Of a stretch of 64,000 bases of DNA, positions 43,210 to 52,334 are shown in pieces; position 1 is the first letter of the stretch, and each line of letters begins with the position of its first letter. The stretch spans positions 366,613 to 430,612 of the forward strand of contig CALJKV010000110.1 in NCBI GenBank assembly GCA_937974245.1, read 5' to 3'. This DNA is from an uncultured Chloroflexota bacterium. GTDB taxonomy: Bacteria > Chloroflexota > Anaerolineae > Aggregatilineales > Phototrophicaceae. Position numbers and translations under genes: made by a program. The notes below the pieces were generated by a model, which made no database searches, had not been told where the DNA came from, and saw nothing but the letters and a program-made list of their open reading frames with translations.

Positions 43210-43431
43210 TCAGTTTTTTTCAGGCGGCGCATAGTGCAATTGCATCAACTGGGCAGCATGTACTGAGGTCATCGCATAGGTGCGTCCCTTAATATCTACA
43301 AATTCCACCTCAAAAACATCAGATGTATAGACTTCAACTACAGTGCCAACTTGTCCTCGATACAAGCCTTGTTCCGGCAGGTCCTGTATTAACGCGACTA
43401 CATCTAACAATTCAATTTTGTCAGGCATCAT
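43210..43431 (-). CDS. DUF4926 small protein
   Basis: This 73-residue protein matches the DUF4926 pattern: IELLDVVALIQDLPEQGL, RGQVGTVVEVY, FEVEFVDIKGRTYA and the final LMQL. It is a small beta-barrel-like protein. AGGA lies 7-8 bases before the ATG. It starts 12 bp after the DUF6883 gene ends. Small DUF4926 genes often sit next to such partners, so an antitoxin-like or immunity role has been in my mind, but no function is shown here. Confidence 0.85.
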   Translation of the reverse strand: MMPDKIELLDVVALIQDLPEQGLYRGQVGTVVEVYTSDVFEVEFVDIKGRTYAMTSVHAAQLMQLHYAPPEKN

Positions 43432-43443
43432 TCAAATTCCTGC

Positions 43444-43752
43444 CTATAGAATATACACAGTTGCCAGTCGTGGAAACGCCTCATCAAAACGGATGATCCA
43501 TCCACTTCTCACCATAGCCGACTCTTTATTAGCCCCAACCATCTCGAAATCAACAATGTAGCGCTGACCAAATTCGTCCTTATGTCCCATTATAGCATTT
43601 TCAGACTTCACAGCATCCAGCAGTGCGTCTCGGAGCAGGGCAGCGTGATCGGTAGTTAGCCCCAATAACGATTCAAACAGGATAGCCTTGTTTTTACCAT
43701 AAGGATGTTGAGGATTCAAAGCATATCCTGTTAGTTTCCGCATGTCTACCAT
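43444..43752 (-). CDS. DUF6883 domain protein
   Basis: This 102-residue protein has the pattern TGYALNPQHPYGKNKAILFESLLGLT, then FGQRYIVDFEM and AMVRSGWIIR. It resembles DUF6883, a domain also found at the C-terminus of large polymorphic toxins. It is AT-richer than neighbouring genes. Together with the DUF4926 gene it forms a two-gene cassette placed between a DinB gene and the korB-like gene. There is no clear ribosome-binding site at 43752; ATG 43743 is an alternative. Confidence 0.75.
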   Translation of the reverse strand: MVDMRKLTGYALNPQHPYGKNKAILFESLLGLTTDHAALLRDALLDAVKSENAIMGHKDEFGQRYIVDFEMVGANKESAMVRSGWIIRFDEAFPRLATVYIL

Positions 43753-43775
43753 TGCACGGTCGGCGTGAGGAATCT

Positions 43776-44291
43776 TTATTTATCCTCACGTTTGATTAAC
43801 CAACGCCGTACTACTACGATATGCTCTGTGTAGTGTTCGTAGGTGTTCCCCGCGATGAGCGCGAACGGTGGCTCCCGCCAGATGCCGGCCAACCGCCCCA
43901 GTTCAAACAGGTCTTCTTCCGGCAGTGCTTTGAGACCGGCAGTCACGTCCTGGTGAATGCGGTGGAAGTCAGCCAGTACCGCTGCAACCGGGCGGCTCTT
44001 GTTTTCCAGGTAGATTTGCTCGTTTATCCTGTCGACGGTGGCATCGGTAAATCCCCCGGCAGGAATCGTTGGCGGCTGGCCTGCAGCTGCCTCCGCTAAC
44101 CACCCTGCGGCGCGTCCCGCCCAATCGGTCAGATGTGCGATAGTGTCTTTGACTGTCCACAGGCTGTCCGGCCCTTGAGCGCCCGGTTCTTCCATCCGTT
44201 TAGGTGGCACAAGTGCTACCGTGCGCTCGACAAACGCATACTCTGCTTGCAGGTGTGCCAGCATCCTGGCTTTGTCAAACGTATCGTGCAT
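43776..44291 (-). CDS. DinB/DfsB-like four-helix bundle protein
   Basis: This 171-residue helical protein of the ClbS/DfsB type carries FDKARMLAHLQAEY, DTIAHLTDWAGRAAGWL and IAGNTYEHYTEHIVVVRRWL. Conserved His residues in helices 2 and 4 fit a metal site or remnant. Family members include the colibactin self-resistance protein ClbS and damage-related proteins. The start at 44291 has GGAGA about 10 bases upstream; longer in-frame starts (44315, 44381) lack that site. It is distinct in sequence from the tandem DinB-like pair at 32-33 kb. Confidence 0.85.
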   Translation of the reverse strand: MHDTFDKARMLAHLQAEYAFVERTVALVPPKRMEEPGAQGPDSLWTVKDTIAHLTDWAGRAAGWLAEAAAGQPPTIPAGGFTDATVDRINEQIYLENKSRPVAAVLADFHRIHQDVTAGLKALPEEDLFELGRLAGIWREPPFALIAGNTYEHYTEHIVVVRRWLIKREDK

Positions 44292-44421
44292 CTTTTTTAT
44301 CTCCGGTATCGTCATTTTCCAGTATAGCACTGGATCTGCCGCTTTCCACAACCCGTTGGGGCTTGCATCAAACAGCAACACCCACTAAAACAAGGGAGTC
44401 TTTCAAGTTAAGGATATGACT

Positions 44422-45357
44422 ATGTTTTCTACCCAACCGTTTATCCCAACCACGCCCGGCCACCTGACTCTGCTGCGCCAGGCATTGGGTGATGATGCTG
44501 ACCTGTTGGCGCGGGTGCAGGAAGCCTTCGCAGAGGAAAAAATGCAGGGGATGTGCCAGTTAGTTGACGGGCGACCTGTCGCTTTTACGGGGTGGCGCTG
44601 GAAAGATGCGCCGCCGACCTATGCCCAACTGGTATTCCTGCACAGTGAAGCGGGTATCCCCCCGCAGCCTGTCACCGCCGTGACGAATGACACGCTGACC
44701 ACGCTATGGGAGACAGCCGAGGTGATCGAAGTGCCTTCCCCAGTGGTGACTCCGGCTTTCCAGGCGGCGCTACAGGCGCAGGGTTTTGTATTCTTTGAGC
44801 GCTGCACGATGCTGCGCCCTCTGGCAGGGGAAAACTTGCTGGAAGCCGTGCTGCCACCAGGGTATACTATTACGGTCTGGGGTGACCAGCACCAGACACA
44901 GGCCGAGCATGTCGCGCTGGCGGCCAATGCGCCTACCGAAATTGATGCGGTGGCCGTCCCGGATGCAACCGGAAAACGCCTGGTGGAGATTCTGCGGAAC
45001 ATGCGGATTGGACGTTATCCCGGCATTGATCGCTGGCACGCGGCGGCCAGCCTTGTTGTCCTGACTCCGGCGGGGGATGTGTGCGGCTATATTGCGACGG
45101 TGGTCGCCCAGGACATGGGTTTTGTCGCGGATATGGCGGTACACCCGGCACACCGCCGTAAAGGGCTGGCGCGGGTGCTCCTGGCACGCAGTATGGCCGC
45201 CTGCCAGTCGGATGGGCTAGCGACGATGGGGCTGGCTGTGACGACCCGCAACCCGGCACACGAACTGTATGCCAGCCTCGGTTTTGAAGCGGCGACCTGC
45301 GGCGACGTGGCGGTGTGGTGGCGCGATGGGCGGCAGGCGCAGTGGCGTGAGTCATGA
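44422..45357 (+). CDS. GNAT family N-acetyltransferase (two-domain)
   Basis: This 311-residue protein has a C-terminal GNAT domain (about 160-310) with the acetyl-CoA loop DMAVHPAHRRKGLARVLL and YASLGFE. The N-terminal half lacks the loop motif and may be a degenerate GNAT repeat. The acceptor is unknown. ATG 44422 is preferred because AAGGAT ends six bases before it; ATG 44416 directly abuts that site. It is followed after 58 bp by a second GNAT protein gene. Confidence 0.88.
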   Translation: MFSTQPFIPTTPGHLTLLRQALGDDADLLARVQEAFAEEKMQGMCQLVDGRPVAFTGWRWKDAPPTYAQLVFLHSEAGIPPQPVTAVTNDTLTTLWETAEVIEVPSPVVTPAFQAALQAQGFVFFERCTMLRPLAGENLLEAVLPPGYTITVWGDQHQTQAEHVALAANAPTEIDAVAVPDATGKRLVEILRNMRIGRYPGIDRWHAAASLVVLTPAGDVCGYIATVVAQDMGFVADMAVHPAHRRKGLARVLLARSMAACQSDGLATMGLAVTTRNPAHELYASLGFEAATCGDVAVWWRDGRQAQWRES

Positions 45358-45415
45358 TGTTTGCCTGAAGGTGAGAGTTATCCGCATCTGTGGATAGATA
45401 CGACATACGGAGATT

Positions 45416-46537
45416 ATGCATAAATTAGAGGCTAAAGACTATGGGCGGGTACGCCCTCTGCTTGACGAACTGATGCACGATAACATCAGTATTGAAAGCG
45501 TGCTGGCCGGGTACAATCCTGGCACGGTCTACGTTGACGACCCGGCAGTACCGCAGGTTGTGCTGCTTATCGGCCCCGAAGGGACTTGCCTCGCGGGGGA
45601 ATCGCCTTCGCAAGTGCAGATGGGTGCGCTTAAATCCCTGGTAACCGATCTGATGTTCAAGCAGGATATGGAAGTGATGTGGCTGGTTTGCACACCCACA
45701 TGGGTTGGCCGGTTGCCTGATATTCTGCCGCGTCTGCCGCTACAGCAGGAACGCCAGCACTATGTTTGCACCAAGTTGTCATTGGATTGGCGGACGCAGT
45801 TACCCGCAGGCTTTGCCGTACATTCCATCACGCAGGCGCTGCTGGATCGCCCTGGCCTGGATATTCCTGACCATGTTCATGGGTGGATGCGCGGCAATTG
45901 GGGGTCCGTGGATGACTTCCTGGCACGCGGTTTCGGTTATGTGGCGGAGGATGTGTCTGCCAACCGGGTCGTGAGCTGGTCGCTGTGTGACTGCGCCGGT
46001 GATGATGCCTGCGAAATCGGTATCCGCACCCACCCGGATTACCGGCGGCGCGGGTTGGCGGCAATCACGGTTGCCGCTGCTGTCGAACACGCTTTCACAC
46101 AGGGCTACCATGCAGTCGGCTGGCACTGTAACGCCGAAAACCTTGGATCACAGCGTACAGCGTTACGTGTGGGTTTCGTGCATGAGCGGGATTATGTAAA
46201 CCATTTTTGTTTCAGCAATGAAGCGGTGCATTGGGCGGAAGCTGGCCGGTTACAGGAAATACGCGGGGACTATCGTGCCGCCGCAGACTTCTATATGCGT
46301 GCTGCCCGCATCACTGAACAGCCTGACTGGGGGCAGTATATTCCATTTTACGCGGCCTGCGCCCTGGCACGCCTGGGCGAGTACCCGGCGGCATGGGACT
46401 GGCTGCGGCAGGCAGTAGAGCAGGGCTTCGATGATGATGCCAGTTTGCAGGCCAGTGAGGCACTCGCCCCACTGAAAAGCTCGGAAAATTGGGCCGCGTT
46501 GCTGAAATCCAGCGAACAAAAGAAAACCGGCGACTAA
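45416..46537 (+). CDS. GNAT acetyltransferase with helical C-terminal extension
   Basis: This 373-residue protein has an N-terminal helical/beta region of GNAT_acetyltr_2-like type. A catalytic GNAT domain (about 150-265) follows, with GIRTHPDYRRRGLAAITVAA and the C-terminal NLGSQRTALRVGF. The last 110 residues are helical, TPR-like: YRAAADFYMRAARI, then YAACALARLGEYPAAWDWLRQAVEQGF. The tail may bind a protein partner. GGAGAT lies upstream. It is probably co-transcribed with the preceding GNAT gene, and it converges with the SDR gene. Confidence 0.88.
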   Translation: MHKLEAKDYGRVRPLLDELMHDNISIESVLAGYNPGTVYVDDPAVPQVVLLIGPEGTCLAGESPSQVQMGALKSLVTDLMFKQDMEVMWLVCTPTWVGRLPDILPRLPLQQERQHYVCTKLSLDWRTQLPAGFAVHSITQALLDRPGLDIPDHVHGWMRGNWGSVDDFLARGFGYVAEDVSANRVVSWSLCDCAGDDACEIGIRTHPDYRRRGLAAITVAAAVEHAFTQGYHAVGWHCNAENLGSQRTALRVGFVHERDYVNHFCFSNEAVHWAEAGRLQEIRGDYRAAADFYMRAARITEQPDWGQYIPFYAACALARLGEYPAAWDWLRQAVEQGFDDDASLQASEALAPLKSSENWAALLKSSEQKKTGD

Positions 46538-46546
46538 AATTCGTCT

Positions 46547-47287
46547 CTAAATCGCTGTCAGGCCGCCGTCCATCGCCAAGGCCTGCCCGTTGACGAATGA
46601 GGAGGCATCTGAACACAGCCAGACAACCCCGGCGGCGATTTCCTCTGGCCTGCCCAGGCGTTTCATGGGGTTTGTGGAGATGATGCGTTCCTTGTCCATC
46701 GGCTCAACCATTGGCGTATCACTGAAAGCCGGGCAAAGCGCGTTCACGCGAATATTGAAGCGGGCATACTCCGCCGCTGCGGTGCGGGTCAGGCCGATGA
46801 CGCCGTGTTTGCTGGCGGAGTACACGCCGATGCGCGGCGCACCGACCAACCCGGCCACCGATGACATGTTGACGATGACGCCGCTGTGTTGTGCCATCAT
46901 GACCGGCAGTTCATGTTTCATACACAACCAGACGCCTTTGAGGTTGACACCGATCACATGGTCAAATGCCGCCTCATCAAACTCGTGCAGCCGCACCTGC
47001 ATATCGCCCGACACTCCGGCATTATTGACCGCCACGTCCAGCCGCCCGAAAGTCTCCACCGTCGTTTTAACGAGAGCGGCTACATCTTCGCTTCGGGTGA
47101 CATCCGCCCGGACAAACAGCGCCTTGCCGCCCGCATGGATGATCTGGTCAGCAGTGTCCTCGCCGCCGGGTACGCTGACATCGCTTACGACGATACTCGC
47201 GCCTTCCGCCGCCAGTGCCAGCGCCGCCGCCCGGCCAATGCCCGACCCCGCACCTGTAACCAGTACCGTTTTGTTGTTCAACAGCAT
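46547..47287 (-). CDS. short-chain dehydrogenase/reductase (SDR)
   Basis: This 246-residue classical SDR has the dinucleotide motif TGAGSGIG (11-18), NNAG and the catalytic Ser-Tyr-Lys set in NMSSVAGLV and YSASKHG. It oxidises or reduces a hydroxyl/keto group with NAD(P); the substrate is unknown. The C-terminal DGGLTAI is typical. AAGGAA lies 9-10 bases before the ATG. It lies 42 bp downstream of the alpha/beta hydrolase gene on the same strand. Confidence 0.95.
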   Translation of the reverse strand: MLLNNKTVLVTGAGSGIGRAAALALAAEGASIVVSDVSVPGGEDTADQIIHAGGKALFVRADVTRSEDVAALVKTTVETFGRLDVAVNNAGVSGDMQVRLHEFDEAAFDHVIGVNLKGVWLCMKHELPVMMAQHSGVIVNMSSVAGLVGAPRIGVYSASKHGVIGLTRTAAAEYARFNIRVNALCPAFSDTPMVEPMDKERIISTNPMKRLGRPEEIAAGVVWLCSDASSFVNGQALAMDGGLTAI

Positions 47288-47329
47288 AGTGTTTGTTCCT
47301 TAAATGTGTTTTCTGGATAAATGAAGGCT

Positions 47330-48163
47330 TTACACCGCCGGCAGCCAGTCTAACACGGTTTGGGCGAGGGTGATGCGCCGATCATTGAAGCTGTGGTCCG
47401 AATCGATCATTCTGTAAGTTAACTGCTTCGCCCCGGCTTTTTCCAGGGCATATACCAGCGGCGTGTGGTGTACCGGCGGGGGTGTACCGTCGTCACGCTC
47501 CCCGGCCACAAGCAGCAGCCGTCGCCCGGCCAGCGCCCGGGCATGATTGACCAGATTCCAGTCGGCGACATGAGCTAAGCCCTCATCCAGCAGCGCCGCC
47601 CCGGATGTGCCGCGCAGCCGTTCGGCACTTTCGTCAAAAAAGGGCAGCATAACCTGACGGGGGACATCGCCTTCATCCACCATGCTCATATCCATGCCGA
47701 TATTCCACCCGGCGATAGAGGCCACTGTATGGAGTGACGGGTCAGCCGCAGCGGTCATCAACGCCGCCCAACCGCCCATGCTGTGACCGACCACCGCCAG
47801 GCGCGATGCATCCACGCGGTAATCGGTACGTGCTGCATCACTCCTTAGCCAGGCCACTACCGCCACCGTGTCCTCCAGGACGTGCTGGAAAGTGAAGTCC
47901 CCGTCACTGCCCCACGCGCCCCGGTAGTGAAAGAGCAGCACGTTCCAACCAGCGCGGCGGAAGAACTGGGCGAGATCGAAGTTGCGTTCATTGCCGGGGA
48001 AACCATGCAGCAGCAGCAGCGCCGGATGTGGCCCCGCCCCCTGGGGACGGTACATCACGCCGAAAAGACGTGCCCCAGCGCTGGAAACCGTCACGGGGAA
48101 CATCGCAGCGGGGTACTGTGAGTCTGACGTTGCAGGGTCGCTCGTGATGGATATTTGTGACAT
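47330..48163 (-). CDS. alpha/beta hydrolase (dienelactone hydrolase/peptidase S9-like)
   Basis: This 277-residue hydrolase has an oxyanion-hole HGFPGNERN, the nucleophile elbow GHSMGG (S128), a likely acid in GERDDGTPP and a terminal His in DSDHSFND. It cleaves an ester or peptide-like bond; the substrate is unknown. The start at 48163 has AGGAAGGA about 9 bases upstream. The extra 13 codons upstream are not supported. There is no signal peptide. It is probably co-transcribed with the SDR gene. Confidence 0.93.
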   Translation of the reverse strand: MSQISITSDPATSDSQYPAAMFPVTVSSAGARLFGVMYRPQGAGPHPALLLLHGFPGNERNFDLAQFFRRAGWNVLLFHYRGAWGSDGDFTFQHVLEDTVAVVAWLRSDAARTDYRVDASRLAVVGHSMGGWAALMTAAADPSLHTVASIAGWNIGMDMSMVDEGDVPRQVMLPFFDESAERLRGTSGAALLDEGLAHVADWNLVNHARALAGRRLLLVAGERDDGTPPPVHHTPLVYALEKAGAKQLTYRMIDSDHSFNDRRITLAQTVLDWLPAV

Positions 48164-48402
48164 GGGTGAATCCTTCCTGATGGATAATCCGAAACAAATC
48201 AACCTGATTCAGGGATGCAAAGCCCAGCGACTAAATCTTCGTAAATATTCCTGAGGACATCAATTCCAGCATACGATATATTATGTCTGCCTATTCATAG
48301 GCTGGCTGGTAACAACGCGCTGATTCTAGCCCATTTGCACTGGTTGCAACAAATCGGCTAAACGGCGCGTATACGAAACCAGAACTATCTTGGAGGAAAA
48401 GC

Positions 48403-49470
48403 ATGACCAATCTTGTTGAAGTGCGCGGATTAGTAAAAACCTTTAAACGTCGGGACGGCACGGAGGTCAGGGCCGTCAGGGGGATTAACCTGGATATTGC
48501 ACAGGGTGAAGTGTTCAGCCTGTTGGGGCCGAATGGCGCGGGAAAGACGACGACGATTTCGATGATCAGTGGGCTGCTGGCACCGACACAGGGGGATGCG
48601 ACCATCGGCGGCTTTTCGATCACCAAACAGCCGATGCAGGCCAAGAAACTGCTGGGCGTTGTCCCGCAGGAAATCGCGCTGTATCCCACACTGACTGCCC
48701 GGCAAAACCTCGACTTCTTTGGCAAAATGGCCGGATTGGGCGGCAAGGAACTGGCGAAAAGCGTAGATGAGGTGCTGGACTTTATTGATCTGAAAGACCG
48801 GCAAAAAGACCGGATAGACACATTTTCCGGTGGGATGAAGCGGCGCGTCAATATCGGCGTGGGGCTGCTGCATAAGCCGCAGTTGGTCTATATGGACGAG
48901 CCAACCGTTGGCATTGATCCGCAGAGCCGCCGCCGCATTCTCGATACGGTTATTCAACTGCGGGACGAGTATCGCATGACGGTGCTGTATACGACTCATC
49001 TGATGGAAGAAGCCCAGGAACTCAGTAACCGGGTGGGCATCATAGATCATGGTGAGATTATCGCACTCGGCACAGTGGGCGACCTGATCCAGCAGATTGG
49101 CGAAGAAGACCGGCTGATTTTCAGCGTGGGTGAACAGCAGATTGAGAATGACTTCTTACAGCAGTTCGAGGCGATTGTCGGCATCACGAAAGTCACCTAT
49201 CAATCCCGCGAATTAAATGTGGCCCCCGGTCTTGAGGACTCAGCGGAACTGGTGATTGCGAAAAAATCCACCGGGACGATGGTGGCGGTGCGTTCCGGGC
49301 AGGTCAAGGATGGTGAAATCGTGGTTTATGCCAAGCGCGGACGCAAGGCGCTGCCGGAGCTGCTGCGAATAGCCGATGATGCGGGTGTGAACATTTTCTC
49401 AGTAGAAGTGCGTGAACCTGACCTGGAAGCGGTGTTCCTGCACCTGACCGGGCGGGCGCTGAGGGATTAA
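48403..49470 (+). CDS. ABC-2 exporter ATPase subunit
   Basis: This 355-residue ATPase of the NatA/DrrA class has Walker A GPNGAGKTT (42-50), Q-loop VPQE, signature FSGGMKRR and Walker B LVYMDEPTVGIDP, followed by a switch His (THLMEE). The C-terminal about 110 residues form the DrrA-type extension. It powers export of a drug, lipid or polymer through the two permeases encoded next. GGAGGAAAA lies upstream, and the next gene follows after 4 bp. Confidence 0.96.
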   Translation: MTNLVEVRGLVKTFKRRDGTEVRAVRGINLDIAQGEVFSLLGPNGAGKTTTISMISGLLAPTQGDATIGGFSITKQPMQAKKLLGVVPQEIALYPTLTARQNLDFFGKMAGLGGKELAKSVDEVLDFIDLKDRQKDRIDTFSGGMKRRVNIGVGLLHKPQLVYMDEPTVGIDPQSRRRILDTVIQLRDEYRMTVLYTTHLMEEAQELSNRVGIIDHGEIIALGTVGDLIQQIGEEDRLIFSVGEQQIENDFLQQFEAIVGITKVTYQSRELNVAPGLEDSAELVIAKKSTGTMVAVRSGQVKDGEIVVYAKRGRKALPELLRIADDAGVNIFSVEVREPDLEAVFLHLTGRALRD

Positions 49471-49474
49471 CACG

Positions 49475-50917
49475 ATGATAAGCAAACTTTGGGCAATAGC
49501 CTGGAAGGAAGTCTACCGGACGTTCACGGATCGCAGCCTGATTCTCATCATGATTGCTACACCGCTGTTGATCTCCACGATTGTCGGCCTGGCATTTGGC
49601 GGGCTGGGTGGTGGTGATGTGCCGGTGCAGGACATCCCGGTTGCAATCATTAACCGGGATGTGGGGAGCAGTTTTGGCGCGAACTATGGACAAATCTATA
49701 CGTCGGCTTTCATCGGCTCAGGAGACAGTACGGCAGGGGATTCGTCAAACAGCGCCCCGGTCTGTGACCAGGTCGCAGCGGAAACCAGCGGCGATAACCG
49801 TTCTTCAATGACTCTGGACGCACTGACCGAGGCGGTTATTTTTGACGCTGCCGCCGCACAAAGCCTGGTGGATGCGAACACAATTACCGTGCCGGAAGGC
49901 GAACCGGACAGCGACACTTACCTGGAAGCCGCCGCCCGCGCCGCCGTAGACAACGGCACGTATACCGCACTGATACTCATCCCGGAAGATTTTTCGCAGA
50001 AAATGTCGTATATCCCGGTGCTGCACCCGCAAATCGAGGAAACCGGCGTGGTTGTCTATGCCAACAGTGGTCGGGCGGTAGCGGCGGGGATTATCCGCAG
50101 TATTGTGGGCGGCATTACCAACCAGATCGCTACCGGGAACATTGCGATTGCCGCGACCTTCGGACAGATCACGGATAACTACGGACTGGCAACGATGGGA
50201 CAGGCGGCGGGATCAATGGATTTCGCGTCAGCCTTTGCCTGCGCCTTTGATCCGGCTTTTACGACGATCACGATTGACTCGCAGAGCGTGGAGGGCGCAT
50301 CGGCGAATGCGACGGGCGTTATTCTGGTGATGGTGGGTTCATCACAGGCGATGTTTTTCGCGCTGTTCACCGCCCAGTTTGGCGTGCTGAGTATGCACGA
50401 TGAGCGGCGCAACTGGACGCTGCAACGCCTGCTGACCACCCCTACGCCGCGCTGGGTCATCCTGGCGGGCAAGCTGTTCGGTGTGTTCGTCACGGTGTTG
50501 TTCCAACTCGTGATGCTCATGATCGCGCTGACGCTGGTGGGCAGCCTCTTGCAGGGGACATTCACACTCATCTGGGGGTCGAATCTGTTCCTGGTCGCGC
50601 TGGTGCTGCTGGCGACGGGGCTGGCAGTTTCCGGCCTGGGGATGCTGCTGGCCGGGTTAGCGCGGACGCCGGAACAGGCGCAGACCTTCGGGCCGGTGGT
50701 GAACATCGGGCTGGCGGTACTGGGCGGGGCGTTTGGCTTCCAACTGCCGCAGGCCATCGCCGGGTTCTCACTCATCTATTGGGGACAGAATGCCTTTTCG
50801 CAGCTGGCGGCGGGGCAGTCCGACATCGCGTTGAATCTCATTGTGCTGGCGGTACAGGGCGCGGTGATGTTCCTGGTCGGCCTTGTCCTGTTCAATCGGG
50901 GCTTTGAGGCGGTATAG
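49475..50917 (+). CDS. ABC-2 transporter permease 1
   Basis: This 480-residue permease has one membrane segment near the N-terminus (RSLILIMIATPLLISTIVGLAF). A large extracytoplasmic domain (about 45-280) follows, then five C-terminal segments with the ABC-2 motif RNWTLQRLLTTPTPRWVILAGKL. The layout is typical of the YhgE/Pip-related ABC-2 family. It starts 4 bp after the ATPase gene and precedes a second permease, with which it should form a heterodimer. Confidence 0.94.
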   Translation: MISKLWAIAWKEVYRTFTDRSLILIMIATPLLISTIVGLAFGGLGGGDVPVQDIPVAIINRDVGSSFGANYGQIYTSAFIGSGDSTAGDSSNSAPVCDQVAAETSGDNRSSMTLDALTEAVIFDAAAAQSLVDANTITVPEGEPDSDTYLEAAARAAVDNGTYTALILIPEDFSQKMSYIPVLHPQIEETGVVVYANSGRAVAAGIIRSIVGGITNQIATGNIAIAATFGQITDNYGLATMGQAAGSMDFASAFACAFDPAFTTITIDSQSVEGASANATGVILVMVGSSQAMFFALFTAQFGVLSMHDERRNWTLQRLLTTPTPRWVILAGKLFGVFVTVLFQLVMLMIALTLVGSLLQGTFTLIWGSNLFLVALVLLATGLAVSGLGMLLAGLARTPEQAQTFGPVVNIGLAVLGGAFGFQLPQAIAGFSLIYWGQNAFSQLAAGQSDIALNLIVLAVQGAVMFLVGLVLFNRGFEAV

Positions 50918-50923
50918 GGGGAC

Positions 50924-52195
50924 GTGATGGATAAGATAGTGACAATTGCGATCAATGATCTGCGCGTCTTTTTGAAAGACCGCTCGAATATCATCTTTCT
51001 GACGCTGGTGCCGCTGGTGATGACGTTCATCATCGGCTATGTCAACGGCGGCGGCTTTGGCGGGGGATCCAGCCAACTGCGTGTTGACCTGTTGGACAAT
51101 GACAACAGCGAACTTTCCGCCCAATTCATCGCCAGTCTGAAGGAGGCCAACAGCAGTCTGATGCTTTGCCCGGCGGACAATGATGAAAACGATGGTTGCA
51201 ACCTGGGCGATAATGCACGACTCACCCGTGAACAGGCCGAACAGCGCGTCAAGGATGGCGATACGCTGGCGCTCATCGAAATCCCAGCAGGGTTCGGGGC
51301 GGCGGTGGAATCCTTCCAACCGGTGAGTCTTACCTATGTCTCGAACGAGGACTTCACCGCGCCAGGGTTTATCCGGCAAGCGGTGGACGCGGCGGCGCTA
51401 CGGGTGAACGGCGCGATTGTCGCCGCCCGTGTCGGGACAGATGTCGCGGGGCAGATCGAAGGGATCACGCTGGATGCAGCGGGGCAGGCCGCTTTCACCC
51501 AGCAGGTGTATGACCGCGCCGCAGGAATCTGGGCGGCCAACCCGGTCAACGTCGCGTATGAACTGACGGCACAGCAAGAGTCGAGTACCGGGGAGATCAA
51601 CCTGCAATCCGGCCTGGCGCAGTCCGTGCCGGGGATGGGCAGCATGTTCGTGATGTTCACCGTGTTTGGCGGCATGACGCTGCTGGTGATCGAGCGCAAA
51701 CAGTGGACACTGCAACGGCTGGTTTCGCTGCCGGTGTCACGGGCGCAGCTTATCGCGGGCAAGATTCTCAGCCGTTTCCTGCTGGGCATCCTTCAGTTCG
51801 CCGTGGTGATTGCAATGGGTGTTCTGATGGGGGTAAACCTGGGCAGCGACCCCATCGCCTTCATCCTGATTGTGTTGACCTACACGCTCTCGATTACGGC
51901 GCTGTCGTTTGCCCTGGGGACGCAGTTACAGAACGAAGAGCAGGCCAGCGGGCTATCGCTGCTGCTGTCACTGGCGCTGGCGCCGCTGGGCGGGGCGTGG
52001 TGGCCGCTGGACATCGTGCCGGAGTTCATGCGCACCATCGGGCATATCTCACCGGTGGCGTGGGCGATGGACGGCTTTAACCAGTTGGCCTTCTTCCAGG
52101 GTGGCCTGGGAGACGTACTGCTGCCGGTAGGCGTGCTGCTGGCGATGTCAGTTGTGTTCTTCGTCGTCGCCGTGAGCCGCTTCAAGTACGAGTAG
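50924..52195 (+). CDS. ABC-2 transporter permease 2
   Basis: This 423-residue paralogue of the preceding permease has the same plan: an N-terminal segment, an extracytoplasmic domain (about 40-235) and five C-terminal segments, with KQWTLQRLVSLPVSRAQLIAGKIL as the coupling motif. GGGGGA lies upstream. The operon ends with a hairpin terminator that is half of an 18-bp direct repeat. Confidence 0.94.
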   Translation: MMDKIVTIAINDLRVFLKDRSNIIFLTLVPLVMTFIIGYVNGGGFGGGSSQLRVDLLDNDNSELSAQFIASLKEANSSLMLCPADNDENDGCNLGDNARLTREQAEQRVKDGDTLALIEIPAGFGAAVESFQPVSLTYVSNEDFTAPGFIRQAVDAAALRVNGAIVAARVGTDVAGQIEGITLDAAGQAAFTQQVYDRAAGIWAANPVNVAYELTAQQESSTGEINLQSGLAQSVPGMGSMFVMFTVFGGMTLLVIERKQWTLQRLVSLPVSRAQLIAGKILSRFLLGILQFAVVIAMGVLMGVNLGSDPIAFILIVLTYTLSITALSFALGTQLQNEEQASGLSLLLSLALAPLGGAWWPLDIVPEFMRTIGHISPVAWAMDGFNQLAFFQGGLGDVLLPVGVLLAMSVVFFVVAVSRFKYE

Positions 52196-52227
52196 CGGCG
52201 CAGTATTTCAACTGAGGTATATAGTCG

Positions 52228-52255
52228 CGGGGCAGACACAAACCTGCCCCGTTTT
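52228..52255 (+). terminator. terminator of ABC operon
   Basis: CGGGGCAG / CTGCCCCG (52228-52235, 52244-52251) has an 8-nt loop followed by TTTT. Nearly the same element recurs at 53130-53158. Confidence 0.75.
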
Positions 52256-52334
52256 GATGTTTTGTTGCTACAATGAAAAAGGACACACTTGAACAGCCAC
52301 CATGAACTGCCGGGCAAGACAAAGCGCAAAAATC

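Noticed and set aside
42482..43234. A 250-codon plus-strand frame
   Set aside because: It is antisense to the KorB-type subunit, with no recognisable features.
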